From NCBI GenBank assembly GCA_945917985.1, contig CAMEIH010000006.1:1-64000 (forward strand): a stretch of 64,000 nucleotides of DNA. The letters are read 5' to 3'. The stretch comes from an uncultured Clostridium sp. GTDB taxonomy: Bacteria; Bacillota; Clostridia; Lachnospirales; Lachnospiraceae. Under the pieces are notes generated by a model, which was not told the DNA's origin, made no database searches, and worked only from the letters and a program-made list of their open reading frames with translations. Shown here in pieces: positions 32,583-42,725 of this stretch (position 1 is the first letter of the stretch; the number at the start of each line of letters is the position of its first letter). A program made the position numbers and the translations under genes.

Positions 32583-33525
32583 TGCCCTTTTCCTCCACTT
32601 TTTCGGCGAAGTATTTTCCTGTTTTTACGATAAAACCAAGCACATCACTTCTTAACTCATTCGGAAACGCGGTAAGTACAGGTGCCGTTTCAAAACTAAG
32701 CACTTTATTAAAATGAATCGCCTTCAAACCTCTTATAAAACCATCCCAGTCTGTGGATGATTTATTTTCCCTCGTTCTTGTAAAAGTAAACGGAAGCTGA
32801 TGCAAATCTCCTATTCCATCATTGTCATGAATATGCAAAACCTTTAATCGCGGTCCCAATTCTGTAATAAAATTCTCGAAATCAATTCCAACCAAGTTGG
32901 CGTGACCTGTATCAAAACAAAAACCTAATACTTCCGCTCCATATTTGTCATTAAAACTGTCTATCCTCTCTACTGCTTTTTTTACATCACAACACGGTCC
33001 CTCTACCAGATGTCCCCCTACGCTGTCGTACAAATTTTCAATACAAACAGTAATTCCCATTTCCTTTGCCAGGGGAGCAAGCGAATCAAGAAATCTTTTT
33101 GTCTGTTCCCATTCCGCTTCCTCAGAACCCAGGAACCTTGCTAGCTTAAACCCATGGACCACAATATAAGGACATTCAAAAAATTTACAGATATGCATAC
33201 TTTTGGGTGCCATTTCCTGCCAGAGATAGTCATTCAATTCCTTCTCTCCTGCCGGAACATACACAGGATACGGCATATGCATTTGATTAATCACAATTCC
33301 GACATCCCTGGCTCCTATTTTATGAGGCAAAAAAAAGTTCTCCAATTCTGAAATAGAACGGTCAAAAAAATCATTTCTATTTGATTGATAAATGTCTTTG
33401 TTCCTCAAATATTCATTTAAACTAAAGTCTGCACAGGAAAACCCGGTCTGCTTCAGCAAAGCAAAACCTCTTTCCGGGCATTCATCATTTACAATATTTC
33501 TGGTCTGTACGCCAATTTTCAACAT
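32575..33525 (-). CDS. Sugar phosphate isomerase/epimerase-like TIM-barrel protein
   Basis: LAKEMGITVCIENLYDS...VLGFCFDTGHANLVG...LKVLHIHDNDGIGDLHQLPFTFT. Confidence 0.8.
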   Translation of the reverse strand: MLKIGVQTRNIVNDECPERGFALLKQTGFSCADFSLNEYLRNKDIYQSNRNDFFDRSISELENFFLPHKIGARDVGIVINQMHMPYPVYVPAGEKELNDYLWQEMAPKSMHICKFFECPYIVVHGFKLARFLGSEEAEWEQTKRFLDSLAPLAKEMGITVCIENLYDSVGGHLVEGPCCDVKKAVERIDSFNDKYGAEVLGFCFDTGHANLVGIDFENFITELGPRLKVLHIHDNDGIGDLHQLPFTFTRTRENKSSTDWDGFIRGLKAIHFNKVLSFETAPVLTAFPNELRSDVLGFIVKTGKYFAEKVEEKGND

Positions 33526-34796
33526 TATTTTTCTCCCCTGTCTTCCAATCGGTCAAAATAATAGGTCGGCATATATTCATCATTAAAAAATTCAATCGGA
33601 TTCTCAATCTCCATTTCACGAAGCTGCTGTTCTATTTCTCTGTAATAAATGTTGCAAATAAATATTCCGCAATCCCGTGGCAGTTCCCGCAAACATTCCG
33701 GTGCTTTCACCTCAAGCCCACAAAATGAAGTTCCCCATAATGCTTTATTATTATCGCAAGTAAACAGTGGAGGATATTTTTCACCATAACATTTCATATA
33801 ATTTCTACACATATTTCCTGCCCCAAAAAGAACGATAGAGGAATAGCTCTTAAGCAGCTTTTCAATCCCTATCTGCCACTTAAAGTAATCTCCAACGGCT
33901 TTCGCCAACTGTAAAAGTGCAGGACGAAGAATCGGAGAAAACGCTGCTGCTGTATCCTCCATGTCTATCACCAATTGTCCGTCAAACTCAATGGCACGTA
34001 ATCCGCGAATCAGATGCAGCCAGTCCGTCTGAGACCGGTGCTTGTTTACGCAGGTAAAAGGAAGCATCGCATTTTCTTTATCTCCATCGCAGTCACGCAG
34101 TATCACTGCCTTTAATCTGCTGTTAAGTGCCAGCGCAAAATCATACATATTCTGCCCGCATAAATTACACGTACCCACATTCATGCAAAATCCAAATATA
34201 TTCTCGCCTGCTTCGCGGTTCAGTTCATCTACCCACTCTGCTGCCTCCCGGCCATCACTGCAAAGTCCTCGTATCAGATGTCCATTTACCTCTCTGCACT
34301 GGTTTTCCAGTAAAATCTCAACACTGTTTTCTTTCGCAAGCTGTGCCAGAGACAGATAATACTCTCTGTTTTTGTCCCATATGTCAGATTTACAGATTCC
34401 TGCAAACAGAGGTCTTACCACCAAATAATGGCATCCGATTCTACCGCATACTCTGATACTTTCTTCTGCCAGCCTTTTTACCAATGTGTTTAAATCCTCA
34501 CGTTTGGTGTCTCTGCACAAATATGGTGCGATTGCCACTGCGACTTTCATTTTCTCAGCTGCAATTTTGTTTAGCATAGGTTCCATTGCAATTTGTAATT
34601 TATCAGAGTCTTCAGATACTGTCGTTTTATTTGCTTTTTTCAGCTTATTGTCCCCTGTATTTTCCAACTCATAACCCGTACAGCAAACAGACATATCCAG
34701 GAACATACTTTCAAACTCTGCTCTCTTAATATCCAGAATCCCCTGCCTTGGTTGCTTTATATTTACAATACCTGCCTGCGAACAATTAATAACCAT
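33525..34796 (-). CDS. TIM-barrel isomerase-like protein fused to a C-terminal Rossmann domain
   Basis: N-terminal xylose-isomerase-like barrel (ENSVEILLENQCREVNGHLIRG...), C-terminal IVLFGAGNMCRNYMKCYGEKYPPLFTCDNNKALWGTSFCGLEVKAPECL. Confidence 0.75.
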   Translation of the reverse strand: MVINCSQAGIVNIKQPRQGILDIKRAEFESMFLDMSVCCTGYELENTGDNKLKKANKTTVSEDSDKLQIAMEPMLNKIAAEKMKVAVAIAPYLCRDTKREDLNTLVKRLAEESIRVCGRIGCHYLVVRPLFAGICKSDIWDKNREYYLSLAQLAKENSVEILLENQCREVNGHLIRGLCSDGREAAEWVDELNREAGENIFGFCMNVGTCNLCGQNMYDFALALNSRLKAVILRDCDGDKENAMLPFTCVNKHRSQTDWLHLIRGLRAIEFDGQLVIDMEDTAAAFSPILRPALLQLAKAVGDYFKWQIGIEKLLKSYSSIVLFGAGNMCRNYMKCYGEKYPPLFTCDNNKALWGTSFCGLEVKAPECLRELPRDCGIFICNIYYREIEQQLREMEIENPIEFFNDEYMPTYYFDRLEDRGEK

Positions 34797-34811
34797 TTTT
34801 CTCTTCTATCC

Positions 34812-37166
34812 TTATAAAAGCTTCTTCTCGATCAGCGCCTTGATCTTGGTGGAACTTGTAGACTGCGTATAAGGGAAAAACACCATATCCGACCCCTGTT
34901 TTTGTAAAAAAGTCTTCTTGGCAAGCCATGCCGGGTCTTCCGCATAATCACTTCCCGAAAACTGTACATCAAACTGATATCTACGATATGCCTCATCCGT
35001 ATTGTTATATTCAGTAGGAATCTCTACAGCTTCATCCACATATCTGCATGAACGCACCAATTCTATCCGTTCCTCAAAAGGAATATACGGCATGGTTTTC
35101 TTATTTTTCATAACGCTCTCATCGTTCACCACGCCCACAATCAGATAATCGCACTGCTCCTTTGCCCTCTTAAACATATTTAAATGTCCTACATGGAACA
35201 AATCAAATACGCCCGCAATGTATCCCACGTGATACTTTTTCGGCTTTTGCGTGATCTTTTCCCCCTGCACGACCAGTGGCTTCTCCTTACGCGGATACTT
35301 CAGATTACTGTCATAAATCCCATAATCCCGAACGCCGAGTTCCTTTAGCTGACGCACTACAGGGACATAATTTTTAATACAAACTATGACCTTATATGCT
35401 CCAACAGGTAATGTCCTCAAATGCTCCGGAGACAGAATCGGAATGCCCGACATCTCTGTCCCCCACTTTTCCCGGTTGTTGTCTAAAATTCCGGTAATCT
35501 CATAATCCGCTCCAAACTGAGACAAAAATTTCTTCGTAAAATTGCCGGAACCAAACAGATATATCTGCCTTCCCTCTGTTCCACGAAAAATATCGCGAAA
35601 CAGCCTTTCATATTCATCCGCCGAATAATTCATTCGCTGACGGTTAGAGTTGACAACCCCCATATCTCTGCGATAGGTATTATAGTAACTCGAAAGCTTA
35701 GTATCATTACGCAAATCATCAAGGAAATGCCATGTGAATTGATTCCAGAGCTCCTCAAATGCATCTAAATGATACCTTTTCAACACTGCCTTTATTGGCA
35801 AAATCTGTTCAAACCGTGTATTCCCTCTATAAATAAAATTAATCGTTCTATACAGTATCACCTTGGCAGGCAAATTCTCCACCCAAAGCTCCTGATCATA
35901 AAATACAAAATCACCATTTATATAAAAGCAATTTAAGGACACCAGATCAATATACCCTCTTTTCAGGATCAAGCCCAAATTTTCCTGTTCCTGCTCCGTC
36001 CCAAAAGCAATTTTCTTCCATTTGTCCTTATTCGGATCATCTGCCTTCCTTTTTTCCCAATTGGGTTCAAACTGCTCCCAATTTATTTTCTCATAAGGAA
36101 CAGGCTCGGAGGAATTCTGAACTAATTTCCAAAACCGGTCAAGTTCCTGTAAGAATAGTTCCTTGTCCTCACACAATATCCTTCTAAAATAATCCGTAGC
36201 CGCTTCTCCCTTCACATACGGCATAACAAAAGCATTATTTTCAAGGCATGCATCTATCATTTTAACACCATGAGTTTGCAGATAATTATTATTTTCCAAA
36301 AGCTGTTCCAGCTTCTTTGTTCCCTCTTCATATACTGCTCTTTTCTCAACCTTACCATCCCGCCTGATAATGGTAAACATTGCATGTTCTTTTCCACGCT
36401 CCATGGATACCGTAACCTGCTTTGCATTGGCAAAGCTGCCATCCATAGAACATTCTATGAGATACCCATTTGCCATAGTGTGGAACAGCCCATTCTGAAT
36501 CAGCGTTGTATACAGTCTTTCCTCTTCCAGAAAAACCGTATCCGGGCAATGATATTGAGGGAAAATACGAACTTCCAGTTCTTCCTCCGGCAGAAAATCC
36601 TCAGCAAACAGTACCTGTGGTCTTGTCAGCTCCGGCAACACCGAATAAAACCGGTACTGAGAGAAACCGGCTTTCACTAACATCTGAATGATTTCTGCTT
36701 TTGCATAGCTACGCCCCTCAAGCTGAGCTCTATCTGCCATATTAATGCGAGCATAATTCTCAATACTGTCAAAGCTACGCTCTGTAAACGCATCTCTGTC
36801 ACCACAAAAATAACGAATTCCCAACCTATTGTCCATACCAAGAAGCAGTCTGCCTGTCGGTGCCAAACTGTTCCTTAATATACCCAAAACACCTTCCGGG
36901 TTTTTGCTGCGCTCCATAGCACCTGCTAACACAATATATTCATAAGGAACAGAAGTCAATCTTTGTCCATCTTCTGCCAACTTATCCAAAATCACAATCG
37001 GCATAATCTCAACCTCAAGACCGCACTCTCTCAAGGTATCTGCCAAAAGAGCTGAAGCTGCAGTCTCTTCAGTCGCTGCCACAAATAATGCCCTGCTGCC
37101 TCTATGAAATTCATACCATTTAATTAATCCCTTGGGAAGTTCCCTAATGAGTTCTTCTGTTTGCAA
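34812..37166 (-). CDS. Multidomain protein: methyltransferase-like, kinase-like, Rossmann and CTP:glycerol-3-phosphate-type cytidylyltransferase domains
   Basis: YIDLVSLNCFYINGDFVFYDQE; YLFGSGNFTKKFLSQFGADYEITGILDNNREKWGTEMSGIPILSPEHL; GVFDLFHVGHLNMFKRAKEQCDYLIVGVVND...QSTSSTKIKALI. Confidence 0.8.
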   Translation of the reverse strand: MQTEELIRELPKGLIKWYEFHRGSRALFVAATEETAASALLADTLRECGLEVEIMPIVILDKLAEDGQRLTSVPYEYIVLAGAMERSKNPEGVLGILRNSLAPTGRLLLGMDNRLGIRYFCGDRDAFTERSFDSIENYARINMADRAQLEGRSYAKAEIIQMLVKAGFSQYRFYSVLPELTRPQVLFAEDFLPEEELEVRIFPQYHCPDTVFLEEERLYTTLIQNGLFHTMANGYLIECSMDGSFANAKQVTVSMERGKEHAMFTIIRRDGKVEKRAVYEEGTKKLEQLLENNNYLQTHGVKMIDACLENNAFVMPYVKGEAATDYFRRILCEDKELFLQELDRFWKLVQNSSEPVPYEKINWEQFEPNWEKRKADDPNKDKWKKIAFGTEQEQENLGLILKRGYIDLVSLNCFYINGDFVFYDQELWVENLPAKVILYRTINFIYRGNTRFEQILPIKAVLKRYHLDAFEELWNQFTWHFLDDLRNDTKLSSYYNTYRRDMGVVNSNRQRMNYSADEYERLFRDIFRGTEGRQIYLFGSGNFTKKFLSQFGADYEITGILDNNREKWGTEMSGIPILSPEHLRTLPVGAYKVIVCIKNYVPVVRQLKELGVRDYGIYDSNLKYPRKEKPLVVQGEKITQKPKKYHVGYIAGVFDLFHVGHLNMFKRAKEQCDYLIVGVVNDESVMKNKKTMPYIPFEERIELVRSCRYVDEAVEIPTEYNNTDEAYRRYQFDVQFSGSDYAEDPAWLAKKTFLQKQGSDMVFFPYTQSTSSTKIKALIEKKLL

Positions 37167-37209
37167 GTTTTTATTTATCCTCTTTATATTTTCTTATTTT
37201 ATATAAAAA

Positions 37210-38556
37210 TCAAGTTAATAGGAGCCAGTCAATTCCTATATCGTAGACATATATTTGTTTTTCCTTTACACCTAAGAAAATCAGTTGTTGAATCAATTCT
37301 TCCTTCGCCTTAACACTGGCAATGAGAAATGCACTATCTTCTTTTATTTCAGCCGCTTGATCAACCGAAATAATTTTCAACCCCATCCTCTTCATTCCCC
37401 ATTTTTCTCTATCATTATCACAGATATTAACTATTGTATTTACGTTATTTTTCTTAAGTAATGTATATAAAAAAGGAACCGTTTTACTATCACCTACCAA
37501 TATTATTTTTGAAAAACCTTTTAATCCCTCAAACATATTGTTAACACATTGCTTTTTAGCAATCATTTGTGCCCGATAATATTCCATGTAGGCAGAAATA
37601 TCTTCTATCATCATAAGAAATTCAATTTGAGATTGCATACTCCATAAAGATAAGTTAATTTTCTGATGAATGTATGCCTCTTTCAGCATCCCTTGCAAAC
37701 ATAAAATGTCACTCTTAACATCTCTATAATCTCCCCCACGAAATGCTAACAAGCGAAATCTAGAGCGACACTGAATAAACATTTTTTGATAGAATAATGA
37801 ATCCCATTCTTGATTTATTAATCTGTTTTTCTTCAGTTTCTCCAATATATATGTATATTCCCCAGTCAAATACGAAAATGCCTTGGTGCTATATGTTGAT
37901 GAATTACTATTATTTCTGCGATATTTATAAAAGCAATTATCCAAATAAACTACCCTTTTTGCCAATGTAAATGTCTGATATAAAAAACCGATATCCTGAT
38001 ACGCAGCCCCCATCGATTCATGAAATGCAATTTGATTATTCTTCAGAAAATCTTTTTTATATATTCCCCTCCATAAATAAAAATCTTCTAAATATATATT
38101 TTTATATTTACTTGGATTAATCACTTTCCCAATAATTTTTTTTGAAATAATGTTCTCTGGTATAATCATTTCCTGTTTATCTACTGTAACTGCATAATGA
38201 GCAAAATTACTTTTAACAAAATCTGCATCTTTCTCTGTTGCAACTTCCAGCAAAGTCTTGTACATATCGAGTTCTACTACATCGTCTGATTCTACTATCC
38301 CTATATAATCTCCTCTTGCCGTTGCAATGCCTATATTTAGCTGATATCCATAACTTTTCTTTTCAGAATGTATTATTCTAATTCTGTTATCTTTTTTCTG
38401 ATATGATTCTACTAATTCAAGTGTTCCGTCTGTCGAGCCTGCATCAACAACAATTATCTCCAATGTTCTTAAAGTCTGATTAATCACACTTTCCAAGCAT
38501 TCTTTCATGAACTCAATACTATTTAATGTAGGAATCAATACTGTTACCTTCTCCAC
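37210..38556 (-). CDS. GT2 glycosyltransferase plus C-terminal Rossmann domain (likely GTG start)
   Basis: VTVLIPTLNSIEFMKECLESVINQTLRTLEIIVVDAGSTDGTLELV; IILVGDSKTVPFLYTLLKKNNVNTIVNICDNDREKWGMKRMGLKIISVDQA. Confidence 0.85.
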   Translation of the reverse strand: MEKVTVLIPTLNSIEFMKECLESVINQTLRTLEIIVVDAGSTDGTLELVESYQKKDNRIRIIHSEKKSYGYQLNIGIATARGDYIGIVESDDVVELDMYKTLLEVATEKDADFVKSNFAHYAVTVDKQEMIIPENIISKKIIGKVINPSKYKNIYLEDFYLWRGIYKKDFLKNNQIAFHESMGAAYQDIGFLYQTFTLAKRVVYLDNCFYKYRRNNSNSSTYSTKAFSYLTGEYTYILEKLKKNRLINQEWDSLFYQKMFIQCRSRFRLLAFRGGDYRDVKSDILCLQGMLKEAYIHQKINLSLWSMQSQIEFLMMIEDISAYMEYYRAQMIAKKQCVNNMFEGLKGFSKIILVGDSKTVPFLYTLLKKNNVNTIVNICDNDREKWGMKRMGLKIISVDQAAEIKEDSAFLIASVKAKEELIQQLIFLGVKEKQIYVYDIGIDWLLLT

Positions 38557-40162
38557 AGTCGCTCTCCCTCTCTTTTTTCTCAATAAGTCCAATAATAAAC
38601 TTAGCTGCACGCTCGCTGGCATGTCCATCTTCATGAATATCAAATTGATTCATAAATTTTTCTAAATTTTCCACATATTTCTCTTGGACAAAATTAATTA
38701 CATTTTTTTGTAAATCTTCATTAGTTTCTGCAATAGGAAATGGAAGTTCATCATACTTTATCAGCAAATCCCTTTCCTTATCCACATACTGCTTCCTATC
38801 CGGTGCAAATAAAAAAACTGGTTTGTTAATAAAAGCATGTTCAAACATAATACTAGAATAATCAGAAATTGTGATATCCGATGCTGCCACCAATTCCTGG
38901 CAATCGTCATACTCACTAACATCTACCACAAAGGTATCTTTATCCATTTTGGGGCTTTCCTGCCTTATAGAAGGATGCATCCGAAGAAGAATTATCCATT
39001 CTCCACCAAATCTTTTTTCCAATACTTTTTTTAGACCTTCAAAATCCAATTCTGTATTAAAGAATTTTCTTTTCTCTGTCTTAATAAAGCGAAAGGTCGG
39101 CGCATATAATACGCAACGAATATTTCCCGGCAAATTATATTTTTCATATACTTTTTTTCTATTATCCTGTCTGAATAATGCGTCAGTTCTTGCAGATCCA
39201 ATTCGAACAAATTCACCTTGAAAAGCAAAACCACTCCTACATGTTTCCTCATCAAATTTACTACCAGTAAAAATGAAATCCATTATTTTCCCATTATATC
39301 TTATTGTTTCTATTTCGTCTTTTGTATCAGTAGTCGACATATCATCCAGGAAAAATTTCTTCAAAGTAATACTTGACCAGTGCTTTGTCTGAATATAAAT
39401 CTGTCCTAAGCGTTTTCTTATATACATCGGTAATGCGATGTCATAAATCCATATTTGAGCAGTTTCCATCTCATATATGTATTTCTTCCAATTTTTTTCA
39501 TATATAAGACGAACTCCTTTAGGATGACGTAAAGAAAGATCTTTGACTATCCATATAATATCCAAATTCATATCACGTTTCAATAATTGCTCCGTAATAT
39601 ATTTCCCATGGCCTCCATAGTAGCCAATAGAAACAACTATCTTTTTTCTTTCAATTCTCTGTTTACAACACTCTTCTAAATAAGCTTTTTTCATTGCTTC
39701 TTTATCTTGCATACATACTTCTTCTGATTCTTTTCTCTTATTTGCCTCCATCATCAATAACAAATAGTAATTTGTGATCCCCATTTGCTCTAATTGTTCT
39801 ATAATCGGTGAATAATATCTTGTACTTGTAATTAATATAACTACATCCTCCGTACCATAATCATTCAATACGGAAATATCTGAAACAATCAAGTTATCGT
39901 AGTGTGTATCTATGACTTCTGCCATAAATTCTCCTACGCAAAATCCCTGTTTGCTTTTGTCATTATCAACTATTCCATCTAATTGTATATCCTTATGATA
40001 ATTCAATACGAAATAACTTGCTGCTTCACCGATCCCAAACATAAAAATTTTTTTTCCACGACAAGCTATTTGAAATTGCTCCCATGTTTGTTGATTAAGT
40101 TCATCTCTATCGGATATTTGATATTTCTTTTCTATTGCACGCTGTATTACATCCATTGCCAT
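38519..40162 (-). CDS. CDP-glycerol:glycerophosphate glycerophosphotransferase-like protein with N-terminal Rossmann domain
   Basis: VLYAPTFRF...LLRMHPSI...VAASDITISDYSSIMFEHAFINKPVFLFAPD; N-terminal IFMFGIGEAASYFVLNYHKDIQLDGIVDNDKSKQG. Confidence 0.88.
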   Translation of the reverse strand: MAMDVIQRAIEKKYQISDRDELNQQTWEQFQIACRGKKIFMFGIGEAASYFVLNYHKDIQLDGIVDNDKSKQGFCVGEFMAEVIDTHYDNLIVSDISVLNDYGTEDVVILITSTRYYSPIIEQLEQMGITNYYLLLMMEANKRKESEEVCMQDKEAMKKAYLEECCKQRIERKKIVVSIGYYGGHGKYITEQLLKRDMNLDIIWIVKDLSLRHPKGVRLIYEKNWKKYIYEMETAQIWIYDIALPMYIRKRLGQIYIQTKHWSSITLKKFFLDDMSTTDTKDEIETIRYNGKIMDFIFTGSKFDEETCRSGFAFQGEFVRIGSARTDALFRQDNRKKVYEKYNLPGNIRCVLYAPTFRFIKTEKRKFFNTELDFEGLKKVLEKRFGGEWIILLRMHPSIRQESPKMDKDTFVVDVSEYDDCQELVAASDITISDYSSIMFEHAFINKPVFLFAPDRKQYVDKERDLLIKYDELPFPIAETNEDLQKNVINFVQEKYVENLEKFMNQFDIHEDGHASERAAKFIIGLIEKKERESDCGEGNSIDSYIK

Positions 40163-40173
40163 TCCCCATTAAT

Positions 40174-41331
40174 TCAAACAGTATAGTAATGCAAAATCTC
40201 TTTGAAGTTAACATCCATATATCTGAAATTATACTGCTTCAGTAATTCAAACATTTCGTCTTTATAGGTCTCGGACACTCCACAAACAACACCAAATTCT
40301 TTAAACTGATCTATCTCATCAATTTGCTTTACTTCTATCCCATTAAAAACTGTCGGATTATTTTGTTTATCAGAAACAATGATTCCTTTTATCCTTTTCT
40401 TTATATCTGCATCCTTCAATATCTCAAGAACAGTCTTTGCTCGTTTTCCTGCTCCGAATAAATAGAAATCGATCTCTGAATATTCTTCAAAAAAATGCCT
40501 TATTTTTTCTGTAAAGTACTTTTTTTTCTGAAAAATATATTCTTCCTGCTGCATTAATTTTTCAAACCACTTCTTATATACTTCCAAATTACAGTTTACT
40601 GCATACTCTCTTAGCTTCTGCACGCAAATATCATTATCTCCTCCATACATATTTTGAGTAGATAAACTACTTACTTGCTCATTTTCAATAGGAATATCTT
40701 TTTGAGAATAACTTACGAATACAACCGGAATTTTTTCCCTTATTTCATTATATTTTAGCCATAAATCATCTTGATTTTCTGCTAATTTTACTATATTTTC
40801 TTTATTAAACCATTCTCTTGAAGCACAGCATGGAGGATACAAAACTCCACCGACACCAATAGCGCATAAATCCATTCGGGGAACATTTACATATTCTTCT
40901 AGATAACCATCCCAATCTCTATACTTTACAAATTGCTCATCACATTTTAGAATAATACGTGCTCTTCTAGCAGATACAGCAAAAGGAAATTTCTCATAGC
41001 TACCAAGCAAATCACTAATCAGCGTTTTAGCATAAATCATATCATCATCCACCGTAATTACAATCGAGTCACTTCTATTTTGTAGTGCATAATAATATTT
41101 TTTATGTGATTTTAAGTTATCTTCCACCCATTCAATTTTAAAACCTTTTTTGCCTATCAAATTCAACAGTTCTATTGACAAATCTTCTTCTTTATGAGGA
41201 AAATCAATTATGCTCAAAAATAATATAATCTCATCAGCACATATCGTTTGATTTATTAGACTTTCTACTACTTTATGCAGCGTCTTAATCCTTTTCGGAT
41301 ACGAAGTGAATGAAACTATTATTTTAGGCAT
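40174..41331 (-). CDS. Glycosyltransferase with C-terminal Rossmann domain
   Basis: IIVSFTSYPKRIKTLHKVVESLINQTICADEIILFLS...IVITVDDDMIYAKTLI; FYLFGAGKRAKTVLEILKDADIKKRIKGIIVSDKQ. Confidence 0.75.
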   Translation of the reverse strand: MPKIIVSFTSYPKRIKTLHKVVESLINQTICADEIILFLSIIDFPHKEEDLSIELLNLIGKKGFKIEWVEDNLKSHKKYYYALQNRSDSIVITVDDDMIYAKTLISDLLGSYEKFPFAVSARRARIILKCDEQFVKYRDWDGYLEEYVNVPRMDLCAIGVGGVLYPPCCASREWFNKENIVKLAENQDDLWLKYNEIREKIPVVFVSYSQKDIPIENEQVSSLSTQNMYGGDNDICVQKLREYAVNCNLEVYKKWFEKLMQQEEYIFQKKKYFTEKIRHFFEEYSEIDFYLFGAGKRAKTVLEILKDADIKKRIKGIIVSDKQNNPTVFNGIEVKQIDEIDQFKEFGVVCGVSETYKDEMFELLKQYNFRYMDVNFKEILHYYTV

Positions 41332-41343
41332 TTTCTCTCCTCT

Positions 41344-42681
41344 TTAATCCTTACCAACAATTTCACCAATCTCTATAGCTTTAATATTATAAGTCTCTAA
41401 TCTAGGTGCAACTTCAGAATAAACTGAATAAGTGGAAAATAGTACAACTTGGACATTCTCCAACGCTTCCTCTGGATTTTGCACCACATAACCCTCTATC
41501 TCTTTACCCCATTTTTTCTGATCTTTATCAACAATAGTATCTATCTCTAGATGGTTTTCCTTTAGAAAACCTATAAAAGCACTTCCATTCTCACCAGCTC
41601 CCCACAAAGCAATTTGCATCTCTTTGTTATGATAAAATTGAATTAATGATATAACTTTATCTACATGATTATCCAAATAGTAGGATAAAGTATTCTCATA
41701 TCTATACCACATAGAATGAAAATCTGAATTCTGAAATTTCTCAATTAAGCTTTGCATATATCTATCTACTTTATGATAGCAATTACTATCCAAATTTATT
41801 AATGTAGAAATCCCCTCTTGCTGTAAAAAATCATAAAAAATTCTTTTATTTTCTTCCTTCTTTGTTTTTAGAATAGCCATCCGCAGATAATAGTAAAGGA
41901 AACAATAATAATGTTGAAAAAACGTAGCAAACAATCCTCTTTTTTTTAACTCCTCTCCAATTCTTTTAAGCGCTTGATATACACACATAGGATCACGGTC
42001 AAAAGAAATTCTTGTTGGCTCAAAGTGATCTCTTGCGTACACCATGACGCGCCTATCCTCCAACATAATAATCTTTGAGGCTAACAATAATGCCATAACC
42101 ACAAAGTATACATCATTTGCAGAAGAAAGAGTTTGGAATTCTATTTTATTCATTTCTATAAAACTTTTTCTATATAGTTTATTACATGGTGAAGATGACC
42201 AATTCATAAACTCTATTGGCAACCGTTCTGTAACCTTGAAAGGCTGTCTGCAAAAATTTTCAACAAACTGGTTTCCACGCTGAATTATTCTTTTCTCATA
42301 GATTCTTTCACTTGTAGTATGCATATACTCATACATGACAATATCTACAGCATTCTTCTCCATTGTTCCACACGCAAATTCTAACAATTCTTCCTCGAAA
42401 ATATCGTCTCCATCTAAAAATGTGATATATTTTCCGTTTGCTGCTTCTATACCTTTGTTTCTGGATAATGCTGCCCCTAATCGCTTGTGATTCTCAAGAA
42501 TTCTTATACGAGTATCCACCTGCTGAAATTGATTCAATATCTCTCTAGTAGCATCTGTAGAACCATCATCAATACAAATCAGTTCATAATTTGTATATGT
42601 CTGTTTCGAAATACTCAACAAAGCTTCTTTCAAATATTTTTCAGCATTAAATAAAGGCATAATTATAGATACTGTAATCAT
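41344..42681 (-). CDS. GT2 glycosyltransferase with C-terminal Rossmann domain
   Basis: VSIIMPLFNAEKYLKEALLSISKQTYTNYELICIDDGSTDATREIL; IALWGAGENGSAFIGFLKENHLEIDTIVDKDQKKWGKEIEGYVVQNPEEAL. Confidence 0.88.
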   Translation of the reverse strand: MITVSIIMPLFNAEKYLKEALLSISKQTYTNYELICIDDGSTDATREILNQFQQVDTRIRILENHKRLGAALSRNKGIEAANGKYITFLDGDDIFEEELLEFACGTMEKNAVDIVMYEYMHTTSERIYEKRIIQRGNQFVENFCRQPFKVTERLPIEFMNWSSSPCNKLYRKSFIEMNKIEFQTLSSANDVYFVVMALLLASKIIMLEDRRVMVYARDHFEPTRISFDRDPMCVYQALKRIGEELKKRGLFATFFQHYYCFLYYYLRMAILKTKKEENKRIFYDFLQQEGISTLINLDSNCYHKVDRYMQSLIEKFQNSDFHSMWYRYENTLSYYLDNHVDKVISLIQFYHNKEMQIALWGAGENGSAFIGFLKENHLEIDTIVDKDQKKWGKEIEGYVVQNPEEALENVQVVLFSTYSVYSEVAPRLETYNIKAIEIGEIVGKD

Positions 42682-42725
42682 AATTCATGTTCCTCCACAT
42701 ATCCCATATATTTTTCTATTTATAA

